Below are positions 1 to 8,035 of a stretch of 37,836 bases of DNA, piece by piece; position 1 is the first letter of the stretch, and every line of letters begins with the position of its first letter. Under the pieces are notes generated by a model that had not been told where the DNA came from, ran no database searches, and saw only the letters and a list, made by a program, of their open reading frames with translations. The translations under genes and the position numbers were made by a program. Origin of the DNA: Caenispirillum bisanense (lineage in GTDB: Bacteria > Pseudomonadota > Alphaproteobacteria > Rhodospirillales > Rhodospirillaceae); NCBI RefSeq assembly GCF_900230255.1, contig NZ_OCNJ01000003.1:1-37836 (forward strand). The letters run 5' to 3'.

Positions 1-53
1 GCGAGGATCGCCAGCTTGTACGCGGCCGTGAACGTGCGCCGCCGTGCCTTCAT
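1..53 (-). CDS. Transposase OrfA-like, 5' end only (runs off window)
   Basis: Read on the minus strand from an ATG at 53-51, the sequence translates as MKARRRTFTAAYKLAILA before leaving the window. The RRRTFTxxYKLxIL pattern is typical of the N-terminal helix-turn-helix start of IS3-type OrfA transposases, which bind the element ends. A GGAGG ribosome-binding site sits just upstream of the ATG, inside the palindrome at 41-92. Only 17 codons are visible, so whether the gene is intact cannot be judged. The family call rests on a short motif and is moderate. Confidence 0.55.
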   Translation of the reverse strand, partial: MKARRRTFTAAYKLAIL

Positions 54-92
54 CGGCACCTCCGGATCCGGAGGTGCCGATGAAGGCACGGC
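41..92. repeat. Perfect 52-bp palindrome over a transposase start
   Basis: Bases 41-66 are the exact reverse complement of 67-92 with no loop. Each arm carries a GGAGG Shine-Dalgarno, an ATG and the next few codons of the transposase, so mirrored translation starts face outward on both strands. On the plus strand the copied start opens only a 10-codon frame. A spacer-free palindrome of this length is unusual and suggests an inverted duplication of the transposase 5' end rather than a normal terminal repeat. Confidence 0.9.
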
Positions 93-347
93 CCCATCAA
101 CTGCAAACGTAGGCACAGCCTTCCGCATCGCTCACATCCCCCTGCGTCTTGCTCACTAAGCGGCACCCATCAGAGTGTCGCAAGCACGCTGTCACAGAGG
201 GGCCGATGCACAGCCGGAGGCTCCAACTCCTGAGTAGGATCGAGACACATGAGCAAAACGACGAACAAGCTCACCTCCCGGACGTGAAGGGGCTTAAGCG
301 GCGGCTGATCGAGCCGTCGCTTCGCAAGGCGAAGTCATCCAGCGGCT
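93..347. other. Non-coding stretch between transposase debris and first gene
   Basis: No convincing gene is seen here. It holds the short IS3-type remnant at 249-287 and a small perfect hairpin (CTTCGC-AAG-GCGAAG, 320-334) just past the stop of the Hsp70-like gene. The hairpin has no T-tract, so it is a weak candidate for the end of the minus-strand operon. Confidence 0.4.
249..287 (+). pseudogene. Possible IS3-type orfA N-terminal remnant
   Basis: The frame reads MSKTTNKLTSRT then stop. MSKTTNK is a common opening of some IS3-family OrfA proteins, where it is followed by a PEVR-like segment. Here the frame breaks after about ten codons. Upstream bases GTAGGATCGAG give a plausible ribosome-binding site. 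The similarity is short, so this is a low-confidence call of a transposase scar. Confidence 0.3.
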
Positions 348-2879
348 CTAATCGCTCAGCTTGTCCAGTTCCTCGAACAGCAGCCCGTTGGTGCCGCGAC
401 GGTCGATGAAGGCTTCGATTTCTTCGAGCACCGGCAATATCTTGGAATCGCTGCTCCTGATCCGGGCCTTCGCGCGGCCCAGCACGTCGCGAACCCGCGG
501 CACGAGCCGATCTCGCTCCGGGTCGAGGAAGTCCGGCTCGATCATGCGGAAGCGCAGAAGTCCGACGAGAAGTTGAGCCGCCGCGAAGAAGGTGTTCTTG
601 ATGTTGTTGAGGCCGGCCTGCTGCTCCATCAGTGCGACCGCGGTGCCTGCGAGATCCCCGGCGATCCGGCGGTTCAGCGCGGCGGGCGCGTCGGCGCGGT
701 ACATCAGGACCAGAGAGAGGGCCTTGGCTCGGTCGTTGGGTGTTTGCAGTCCCTTCAGTGCGAAATGGTCGCGGGTCGCCTTGAACAGGAGCGCGATGTC
801 GTCGGGCTTTGAGAAGCAGCGACCGGCGGCCTTGTAGTCGTGTCCGCTGTGGAGGGACGTCCAGGGCGAGCGCAGGCTCTTGCGCAAGTAGTCGAGGATG
901 GGCTCCGGCGTCGAGGAATAGCTCCAGGCCGCCGCAAGCATGAGCTGGCGATGCAGGTCCCTGAGCTGTTTCTCGTCGTTGGCGCGCAACTTGGGCGTCA
1001 GGCGCTCGAAGGCGGCTGCTGCGGCGTCGAGCACCGCGTCCGAGAGCTGACGGTACGTCTTGAAGCCACCCGGTGGGGCGCCGAGCAGCTCTCGCAGGTC
1101 TTCTTCCGCCGGAATGCTGCCGTCTGAGTCGAACACGCCGGCTTTCGTCACGCCGCCGGCCATGCGTGCCCGATCCTCCGGCGCCTCTTTCTTCAAGGGC
1201 CAGTCGAGAGCCGGCTTCTTGCCGAGCGCGCTCATGAGATCCTTGGCCGCGAACTCCAGCTTGCCGCCCAAGCCACCGCACGCAAGGTGGAACAGGTGCA
1301 TGGTGCGGGGAATGTCGGCGGCTTTCCAGACGATGGCGCGGCTTGGCCACGGCGAGGGGTCCGGCCAGGCGAGTTCGACACGCAGTGTGCGAAGATACTC
1401 GTCCTCGCCGAGCCCGGTGGACGTCATGGACGACCAGTCGAGGAAGACCGGCCGGTCGGCGAGGCGTTCGCCCTCGGGCGGCCGGATCTCGACAGATGCG
1501 AAACCCTGGCCCGGCTTCTGCGTCACGTAGAGAGTGATCGGGATGTTGCGGTCGGCGGGTTCCGGCAGACGGGTCACCGTCTTGCGGACCATGGCGTCGT
1601 CCGACCGCGAAAGGGCATAGTCGACCTCGGTGGTGCCGCCCGCGATGGAGAAACCGGTCACGAGGTCGGGGCCGACGGTTGTTCCGCCGGCGACCCGGTC
1701 GCGCCCCTTCATCAGGCTGATGAAGGTCGGCCGCCCCAGTTCCTGCGCCTGAATGCGCAGATCGGGCAGCGAGTCGTAATAGCCGACGATGCCGACGCTG
1801 CGGCGCCAGGCGTAATGTGCTGCGCCCAGGGCAGCGGTATCGGGTGGCAAGGCGACGGCATCCCGCCCGCCTGCGCGGGAACCGGCCAATGCACTCGCGA
1901 GCCGGGTCCCGTCCGGCAGCCGAAGACCGGCCAAGGGCCCCTCGACGGCGACTGCGGCGAGAGGCCGCCGTTCAGTCACTTCATCCAGGCTGGCCGCGAG
2001 GGCCGCCGCGAGGATCTCTGCCATTGGCGCCGGCGCCGGCTCCGTCCGGTGCAGGCGATGCCAGCGGCCGCCGGTATCGCGCACGATCTCCTGTGGGGTG
2101 GGCCGACCGCACATGGTCGCCCAGGGGCGGCGGCTGATCCAGACGAGCCGCTCCGCAAGGTCGGCGGACACGCCGTGCTCCGAGAGATCCTGGGCGAGCA
2201 GGTTCAGTGCCTGCATTTCCATGGTAGCGGGAAGCGCAGGTGCCTGCCCGCGCCCGCTCCGCACCGGCACGAGGTACGGCTTGCCATGGACCTCCTCGAC
2301 GTCGATGGCGAGGATGCTGACCTCCGGGCGCCAGAAGCCAGCGTGGCCGACCGCGACGGTGGTGCCGGCCAGGCTGCGGACATGGTCGTCCGACAGTCCG
2401 AGCGCCCAGCCGAGCAGCGCCGCCACCGGACGCCACAGCAACTCGGCCGAAATCCCGATGCGGCGCAGTCCGTCGATCAGGCGCTGCTGGCCGGCCTCGC
2501 CGAGGGTGTCGGGTACGACGACGACACGGTGCGCGCCGGTTCCTTCCGCGACCGCTTCGACATGGGCGGCGACGAGGTCGGCCGCAGCCAGGCCCGGTGC
2601 GCCCGCGATGGCATCGGCCGCCCCGTCGAGGCTTTCCAGCAGGGGCAGGATGGGGTGTCGGGCCAGCCCGCAGTCGCCATCCCAGCCGCGCCCCGCCAGA
2701 CTCTCAAAGGCGGCGCGCCCGGCAATCGGGCGCTCGCCAGGGGCGCCGGTGGTAACGACGCAAGCGGGTGTCGGCTCCGCATGCGCTGCCGCCGCGGTCC
2801 CGCTGTCGCGGGCGTGGGCGGCGCAGTCGAGGATGCCGTCGAGCAGAACTCCGACATGGGCAGAGGAGATCAGCGTCAT
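348..2879 (-). CDS. Divergent Hsp70/actin-like ATPase-fold protein
   Basis: This 843-residue protein has the overall Hsp70 layout: an N-terminal actin-like nucleotide-binding half (about 1-350, with a GAAHYAWRR segment like the end of Hsp70 NBDs) and a beta-rich substrate-binding-like part (about 370-500, FSIAGGTTEVDY, ITLYVTQKPGQG), then a helical tail. The phosphate loops are poorly conserved: the usual DIGGGT is replaced by VAVGHAGFWRPEVSI, so ATP hydrolysis is uncertain. It is the last gene of the minus-strand set and its ATG overlaps the stop of the DUF2357 gene by 4 bp (ATGA), implying translational coupling. Hsp70-like proteins in defence operons are thought to assist complex assembly or to sense aggregated or phage components. 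Its role here is inferred from context. Confidence 0.75.
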   Translation of the reverse strand: MTLISSAHVGVLLDGILDCAAHARDSGTAAAAHAEPTPACVVTTGAPGERPIAGRAAFESLAGRGWDGDCGLARHPILPLLESLDGAADAIAGAPGLAAADLVAAHVEAVAEGTGAHRVVVVPDTLGEAGQQRLIDGLRRIGISAELLWRPVAALLGWALGLSDDHVRSLAGTTVAVGHAGFWRPEVSILAIDVEEVHGKPYLVPVRSGRGQAPALPATMEMQALNLLAQDLSEHGVSADLAERLVWISRRPWATMCGRPTPQEIVRDTGGRWHRLHRTEPAPAPMAEILAAALAASLDEVTERRPLAAVAVEGPLAGLRLPDGTRLASALAGSRAGGRDAVALPPDTAALGAAHYAWRRSVGIVGYYDSLPDLRIQAQELGRPTFISLMKGRDRVAGGTTVGPDLVTGFSIAGGTTEVDYALSRSDDAMVRKTVTRLPEPADRNIPITLYVTQKPGQGFASVEIRPPEGERLADRPVFLDWSSMTSTGLGEDEYLRTLRVELAWPDPSPWPSRAIVWKAADIPRTMHLFHLACGGLGGKLEFAAKDLMSALGKKPALDWPLKKEAPEDRARMAGGVTKAGVFDSDGSIPAEEDLRELLGAPPGGFKTYRQLSDAVLDAAAAAFERLTPKLRANDEKQLRDLHRQLMLAAAWSYSSTPEPILDYLRKSLRSPWTSLHSGHDYKAAGRCFSKPDDIALLFKATRDHFALKGLQTPNDRAKALSLVLMYRADAPAALNRRIAGDLAGTAVALMEQQAGLNNIKNTFFAAAQLLVGLLRFRMIEPDFLDPERDRLVPRVRDVLGRAKARIRSSDSKILPVLEEIEAFIDRRGTNGLLFEELDKLSD

Positions 2880-4534
2880 GCAGCCTCTCCGCGAGTCGCC
2901 ATGGCAGCCAGGCTATCGAGCCCGGCGCGGAAGCCCGGCCCGTCCAGTGGCAGCCCGAGACCCAGCACCGCACCCTCGGCAACCGTCTCCGGATGGGGCT
3001 GGTCGAGCCTCTCCGGCGGGACCACGACAATGCCGCGCACGCGCCGGCGGTCGTTGTAATAGCGCCGGCGGTCGTCCTGCCAGCGCGCAAGGGCGGCGGC
3101 GGCGCGGGCCGTCAGCTCGGTGAGCGGGCGCGCCTCGATACCGGCCCCCAGCACCGTCCAGATCAGGACGTCCTCGTCATGGCCGGCCGATCCCAGCGGC
3201 TGGTTTCGCATCACGAGGCGCGGCCACAGAACGGCGTATCTATCGTGAAGGTCAGGCGGCGCGCCCGGCGCTTCCGCTTCGTGGAGCATGTGAACGCTGT
3301 CGCGTCCGGCAAAGACACCGACGCAGCCCGCCGGCTCCAGCCAGCGTCCGCGATCCTGCTCCTTGCGCACGTAGAGGGACGGCACGGCGAGCGTTTCGAG
3401 GCCCTGAGCGCGTAGAAGGGCCGTGCCGAGGGCGAGCGTCACGCCGTCGCCCCACAGGCGGCCCTGCCAGCCCCACGAATCGTCCTGCTGCCTGAGCCGA
3501 TTGAGCAACTGCTGATAGGCCGACCAGATCCGGCGGTAACGCGGGTCCTGCGTCAGCACGTAATTGGCCTGCGCCGTCCCCACCAGAGACCGGATGCGCT
3601 GGAACTCCGGTTGCCGGAGCAGAGTGGCACAGGTGCGGCCGTAGCGGCTGACGTCGCCGTATCGCACCGACCCGGCGAGATTGCGGTTGGCACCGAGGTA
3701 GCTGTCGGCGGCTTCCGTCGTGCGGATCAGGAAGTCCTTCAGGACGCGGTTTTCCGGCGTATCCACCGTCTCTTCGCGCACCACCGCCAGGAGGGCCTGT
3801 CGCGATCCCGCCTTCTCGGCGGGCGTCCGGCCGGGTTGGCGGACGTACCAGGCGAGGCATGCCGGATCCATTTCCTGGATGCGGTGGACCGACTGCATGC
3901 TGCGGTTGCGCGTCAGAACCTGGCGCGGATGGCGGCCAAGATCCGCCACCAGACGGTGCAGATCCTGCGCATGGCGCACTATCAACGCCATCCGTGCCTC
4001 CTCGACGTCGAGGTCGGCACAGAACGCCTCGGCCGCATGGCGCCAGGTTGATCGGACGCGGCCACGCAAGTTGCCCTGCATCAGCATCTCGCGCCGTTCG
4101 ATGTTGGTGAGGCGGTCGATACGATCGATCAGGGCCCCGAGCATGTTGTCCCGCTCGAGAATTCGCTGTGCCAGGGGATCGCCGAGGCGTTCCGGACTCC
4201 ATTGGCCAAGGCAGCCGGTGATCGAGAGTTTGACCGGTGGGTGCTGCCCCCGGTCGTGCAGAAGCTCCAGCTGACGCGTGTGGTCCCCCGCCTGTGCCGG
4301 CATCGGCAGGGTCCACAGGTCGATGCGGCGCGGGCCCCACTGAATATCGGGAACCTCGCGGTGCGGCTGCTGGCGCTGCCCGGCGAGGCGCAGCCGCAGC
4401 GCATGGGACGAAGCCACTGCGGGGGCACCTGATGCCGGGAGTTCGACGCCATCGTCGTCGGGGCCGGCCGGCGCAACGTCCTCCAGCAGGCTCCACGGCA
4501 GGTCAAGGGGAATGACCGTTTCGGTCCGTGCCAC
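2876..4534 (-). CDS. DUF2357/McrC-like protein, nuclease core not visible
   Basis: This 552-residue protein carries the signature ETVDTPENRVLKDFL at about residues 255-270, which marks DUF2357 proteins, the McrC partners of McrB-like AAA+ motors. In the family an N-terminal beta domain and a helical stalk lead to a C-terminal PD-(D/E)XK nuclease. Here I cannot find the expected hydrophobic-D-P/A-K-Y strand; the C-terminal region (VLIWTVLGAGIEARPL, RRVRGIVVVPPE) lacks an obvious D...(D/E)xK set, so this copy may be catalytically dead or highly divergent. It starts at GTG (4534) two bases after the McrB-like gene's stop and overlaps the Hsp70-like gene, so it is part of a tightly packed operon. 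The family call is firm and the inactivity is an inference. Confidence 0.8.
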   Translation of the reverse strand: MARTETVIPLDLPWSLLEDVAPAGPDDDGVELPASGAPAVASSHALRLRLAGQRQQPHREVPDIQWGPRRIDLWTLPMPAQAGDHTRQLELLHDRGQHPPVKLSITGCLGQWSPERLGDPLAQRILERDNMLGALIDRIDRLTNIERREMLMQGNLRGRVRSTWRHAAEAFCADLDVEEARMALIVRHAQDLHRLVADLGRHPRQVLTRNRSMQSVHRIQEMDPACLAWYVRQPGRTPAEKAGSRQALLAVVREETVDTPENRVLKDFLIRTTEAADSYLGANRNLAGSVRYGDVSRYGRTCATLLRQPEFQRIRSLVGTAQANYVLTQDPRYRRIWSAYQQLLNRLRQQDDSWGWQGRLWGDGVTLALGTALLRAQGLETLAVPSLYVRKEQDRGRWLEPAGCVGVFAGRDSVHMLHEAEAPGAPPDLHDRYAVLWPRLVMRNQPLGSAGHDEDVLIWTVLGAGIEARPLTELTARAAAALARWQDDRRRYYNDRRRVRGIVVVPPERLDQPHPETVAEGAVLGLGLPLDGPGFRAGLDSLAAMATRGEAA

Positions 4535-4536
4535 GG

Positions 4537-6492
4537 TCAGCTGTCCCGGTTGAGGCCCTGCCAGGTGAACAGCGGTTTCTGCCGTCCGGTGTTCACGGCT
4601 TCGGCCAACGCCTCGTCGCCGATGGCGCGTGCCAAGCTCTCGATCTCGATGAACGCGTCCTGGAAGTCCATCGTGTCGATGCCCCGCAGCTTGGGCAGGA
4701 TGCGCTGTTCGAGCTGGTCACCGAAGGCGGTGCCGAGACTGCCCGGACCACCGCCAGGGTAGTTGGCGCAGTAGAGCTGGATCGCCTGATTGACGCGGTG
4801 GCCGAAGGGCCGGTCGAGCTTGCTCATGGCGTCGTTCAGCTTTTCGATCCAGCCCCGCAGCTTGTCGCGGCTGTGGGCGTCGAGGCTGTCGGCGTCGCGC
4901 TCCCACGAGTTCCAGGTGGTGCGGGACAAGTAGCGGTCGGGCGTTGCGATGGTGCTCTTCGGCTGCTCGTGGGCCATCTGCTTCGGCCGGCCGAAGCGCA
5001 ATACGTTGGCGCGGTCGATGACCTTGTCCGACAGCGTCTGGGTCGACTCGTCCTCGTTCATGGTACCGACGAACAGCACGTTGCGGTCGACGTAGATGTT
5101 GAAGGCGCGGTTCATGCCGCCGACGTCCAGGTGCACCTCGGCATTCTGGCGCGCCGCCGGATTGGCGGGATCGGCCGACTTGCGCACTTCCAGACGACTC
5201 AGGAATTCGCTGAAGTAGTATTCGACGCGCGCCAGGTTCATCTCGTCGAGCAGGACGAGAAGCATGCGGTCGCGCCACTCCTTCGCCAGATCGGGGTGAT
5301 TGTGCGGGTCGAGATGGGCGAGGGCGCGAGCGAGGTCGGTGCCGACGTAGCGGTGTTCCAGGTAGTTGTAGAAGCCGAACAGGTCCTGCGGGCTGTCCCA
5401 CCGCGGCTGCACGGCCATCTGGAGGAAGTGGACGCCGATGCCTTCGGCGTAGCGCCGCGGCAGCTCGCTCTTACCCGTGCCGGAAATACCGGCCAGCACG
5501 GTCAGCGGGCTGATACCGTTGATCTTCATGCAGGTGTGGAAGGCGTTCAGCGTGCGCGCCGGGAAGCGGAGCCCCAGCTGGTCGAGATAGTCCCGCAGGC
5601 CGGCGAGGGCGTCGTTCTCCGTTACCCGACCGCGATCGGCCCGCAGCCCCGCCTCGCTCAGGCAGGCGGGAGCGCGCTTGAGGTCCTCCAGGGCGTTCTT
5701 TTCGTCCTTCTCGCGATCCGCACGCGCTTGCTCGACGTAGCCCTCGAGATGCGCCTTGGCGGCCTCGAGCTCCGCCTTGCGCTGTTCCAGCCTCGTGATT
5801 TCCGCGCGGATCTGATCGCAGGTCTGCTTGATCGCGTCCTGCTCGCGGCGCTGACGATCGAGGTCGTCGCGGCCCTCGGCGATCCTTTGCCGGATGTCGG
5901 CGAGCTGGCCGTCGGCCTGGCGGATGTCGCCCTGCTTTTCCTGCAGGGCTGCCTCGGCTTCCCGCAGACGTGTCGCCAGATCCTCCAGGTTCGCAACAGC
6001 TTCGCCTCGGCGCCGTTCAGCCTCTGCGGCCTTTTCTTCCGCCGCTGCGGCGTCCGCTTCGGCGCGCCGTAGCACCCGGGCCTGCTCCTCGACCTTCGCC
6101 TCGGCCTCGACCATCCGCTGCGCGAGGTCTGCCATGGCCTCCTGGCGGGACGCGAGGTCCAACTCCAGGCGCTCGAGCTCCATGCGCTTGGGCTCCATCA
6201 GCGCCAGGCTCTCCTGGAGGCCCGTCAGGCGAATCCGCGCCTCCTCTGCCTCGGCCACCGCCATGTCGCGACGGACAAGTTGGTCGGCCAGGTCGCTCAG
6301 CTTGTCGCGCAGTTCCGCCTCTTCCTTGCGGCGCTCGACGAGGCGTTCCTCTATGTTCTCGTACTCCGTCGCCGCTGGCTGGCGCGCCTGCCGTCGCATC
6401 AACTGGCGATGCTCCGCGAGGGCGACGGCCGGAATGACGATGCCGCCGGCAGCGGCGAGCAGCATGGCATAGGTGAGCATTTCGGGTGTCAC
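4537..6492 (-). CDS. Membrane-anchored coiled-coil McrB-like AAA+ protein
   Basis: This 651-residue McrB-type motor has three parts: one N-terminal transmembrane helix (about 6-26, followed by Arg-rich residues, predicting the remainder to be cytoplasmic), a long charged heptad-like coiled coil (about 40-275), and an AAA+ domain. The AAA+ part shows Walker A GISGTGKS (about 334-342), the McrB-type Walker B LLDEMNLARVEYYF, and the signature segment GTMNEDEST, where canonical McrB has MNTAD. McrB GTPases form hexamers that drive a McrC nuclease; here the partner is the adjacent DUF2357 gene. The start is GTG at 6492 with GGGAGA upstream, 22 bp after the coiled-coil gene. Fusion of McrB to a long coiled coil is the hallmark, as I recall, of the CoCoNuT class. 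Confidence 0.87.
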   Translation of the reverse strand: MTPEMLTYAMLLAAAGGIVIPAVALAEHRQLMRRQARQPAATEYENIEERLVERRKEEAELRDKLSDLADQLVRRDMAVAEAEEARIRLTGLQESLALMEPKRMELERLELDLASRQEAMADLAQRMVEAEAKVEEQARVLRRAEADAAAAEEKAAEAERRRGEAVANLEDLATRLREAEAALQEKQGDIRQADGQLADIRQRIAEGRDDLDRQRREQDAIKQTCDQIRAEITRLEQRKAELEAAKAHLEGYVEQARADREKDEKNALEDLKRAPACLSEAGLRADRGRVTENDALAGLRDYLDQLGLRFPARTLNAFHTCMKINGISPLTVLAGISGTGKSELPRRYAEGIGVHFLQMAVQPRWDSPQDLFGFYNYLEHRYVGTDLARALAHLDPHNHPDLAKEWRDRMLLVLLDEMNLARVEYYFSEFLSRLEVRKSADPANPAARQNAEVHLDVGGMNRAFNIYVDRNVLFVGTMNEDESTQTLSDKVIDRANVLRFGRPKQMAHEQPKSTIATPDRYLSRTTWNSWERDADSLDAHSRDKLRGWIEKLNDAMSKLDRPFGHRVNQAIQLYCANYPGGGPGSLGTAFGDQLEQRILPKLRGIDTMDFQDAFIEIESLARAIGDEALAEAVNTGRQKPLFTWQGLNRDS

Positions 6493-6514
6493 GGTACCGT
6501 CTCCCGTCTGATCT

Positions 6515-8035
6515 TCAGTTGGCGCTGCTGGCCGCGGCCGGTGTGGGGCCGGCCGGCCGCGTCACCGCCTGAAGATCATCGATTTCCTGAAGGAGCGCAT
6601 CGCGGCGCCGGCGCAGGTCTTCCACGGCTGCCGCAACGGCCGCCTGACGTTCGGCCTCCGCCTGCAGCGTCCGCAGCCGTGCTTCCGCATCGACCTGCTG
6701 CTGGCGCAGGGCGGCGAGCACCGCTCTCTGGTCTTCGAGGGAGGCGACTTCGGCCCGCAAAGAGGTCACCTTTGCCGCCAGCGTCGCCGCCTCCTTCTCG
6801 TCAACAGCGGCCGCCGCCGTGATCCGTCGCTGTTCCTCGATGCGTTCCTGGAGCGTCGCAGACTGTTCCCGCAACGTCGCGACTGTGGCGGCCGCATCGG
6901 CGGCCTCCTTCCGACGCTCGGCCAGGCTCGTATCGAGGCGGCTCGACTCCTCGCGTGCCGCAGCCAGTCCGGCCTGGACGATCTCCTGGTCCTTGCGCGC
7001 CTGACGCAGCGCCTCCTCGACCCTCGCCAGATCCGCCCGCGACTTGTCGAGAGCCGCGGCGGCGTCCTGCGCCTCTGCCGCGCGAGCCGACAGCTCTGCG
7101 ACGCGTCGCTCGGCCGTTGCCACTTCCGCCTGACGGGCCGCAAGGGTCTTCTCGGTGTCTGCGAGTGCCTTGCGCGCGGTCTGCAGGGCCTTGTCGGTGG
7201 ATTCGGCATCCTTGCGCGCTGCCGCTAGGTCGGCCGAAACGCCCTGCAATGCGTCGCGATCGGCAATCAGCTGGTCGACCGCCCGCCGCAGGTCCTTCTC
7301 GTCAGTCGAGAGGGCCGCTACGCGCTTGGCGGTTTCTTCCGTCTGCGAGCGGACCGTCGTCAGATTCGTCCGAGCGTCGGTTAGCTCGCTGCTGGCGGTG
7401 GCGAGCGCCGCCTCGGTTTCCCGTAGAACATCGCGCTGCTCCGTCAGGCGCTTTTCGGTGGCCTGCAGCAACGTGGTCCGTTCTTCCAAAGCTTCCTTGG
7501 CGGCGGCGTCGTCCTCGCGCAGGGCGGCAGCCGAAGTCCTGAGGGCCGTGAGCTCTTTGCCCAGGGACGCGATCTCGTCGCGGTGGCGGGCGAGCGTGGC
7601 TTCAGCCTCGGCGGCTTCACTGCTTCGCTGCTGCAGGGTCGCGGTCGCTTCGGCGACCGCCTTTTCCGCCGTCGCTGCCCGTGTCTCGGCCGAAGCTGCT
7701 CGCTCCTCCACCGCCGCGAGGTCCCGTTCCGCCTGAGCCGCCGCGGCCTGGGCCTGCGTCACCGCCGCTTCTGCCTCCTGCTCTACGGCTCGCAGTTCAT
7801 TCAGGCGCTGGAGTCGCGCCTCCAACTCGCCGCCGACCATCGCGACCCGTTCCTCGAAAGCCGAAGCAGTGCGATGGGTATCTACCGTATACCATGCCAA
7901 GCCGGCATAGCAGATGGCCGAGGTGGCCAGAAGTCCGACGAGAAAGTAGGGGCGGTCCGCTTTCGCGGGTGTCTTCCGGGCTTTGCGGGCGCCATCATCG
8001 TCGGAGGGTTGCGATGATGTCGTCGAGGCATCCAT
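6515..8035 (-). CDS. Membrane-anchored long coiled-coil protein
   Basis: This 506-residue protein has a basic N-terminal tail (RKARKTPAKADR), one transmembrane helix at about 30-50 (YFLVGLLATSAICYAGLAW) and then almost 430 residues of Ala/Glu/Arg/Leu-rich coiled coil. No enzymatic motif is visible. Charge around the helix predicts the coil to lie outside the cytoplasm, opposite to the neighbouring McrB-like protein, although such predictions can fail for bundled membrane proteins. I chose the ATG at 8035, preceded by GAGGGA, rather than the adjacent TTG at 8038. It overlaps the helicase gene by 41 bp. It is probably a scaffold or membrane tether for the McrBC-like complex. Confidence 0.8.
   Translation of the reverse strand: MDASTTSSQPSDDDGARKARKTPAKADRPYFLVGLLATSAICYAGLAWYTVDTHRTASAFEERVAMVGGELEARLQRLNELRAVEQEAEAAVTQAQAAAAQAERDLAAVEERAASAETRAATAEKAVAEATATLQQRSSEAAEAEATLARHRDEIASLGKELTALRTSAAALREDDAAAKEALEERTTLLQATEKRLTEQRDVLRETEAALATASSELTDARTNLTTVRSQTEETAKRVAALSTDEKDLRRAVDQLIADRDALQGVSADLAAARKDAESTDKALQTARKALADTEKTLAARQAEVATAERRVAELSARAAEAQDAAAALDKSRADLARVEEALRQARKDQEIVQAGLAAAREESSRLDTSLAERRKEAADAAATVATLREQSATLQERIEEQRRITAAAAVDEKEAATLAAKVTSLRAEVASLEDQRAVLAALRQQQVDAEARLRTLQAEAERQAAVAAAVEDLRRRRDALLQEIDDLQAVTRPAGPTPAAASSAN

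Noticed and set aside
1287-3059. 590-residue open frame antisense to the Hsp70-like gene
   Set aside because: Its translation is Arg/Gly/Ala-rich with no family motif, and it is explained by high GC opposite a real gene with clear operon overlaps.
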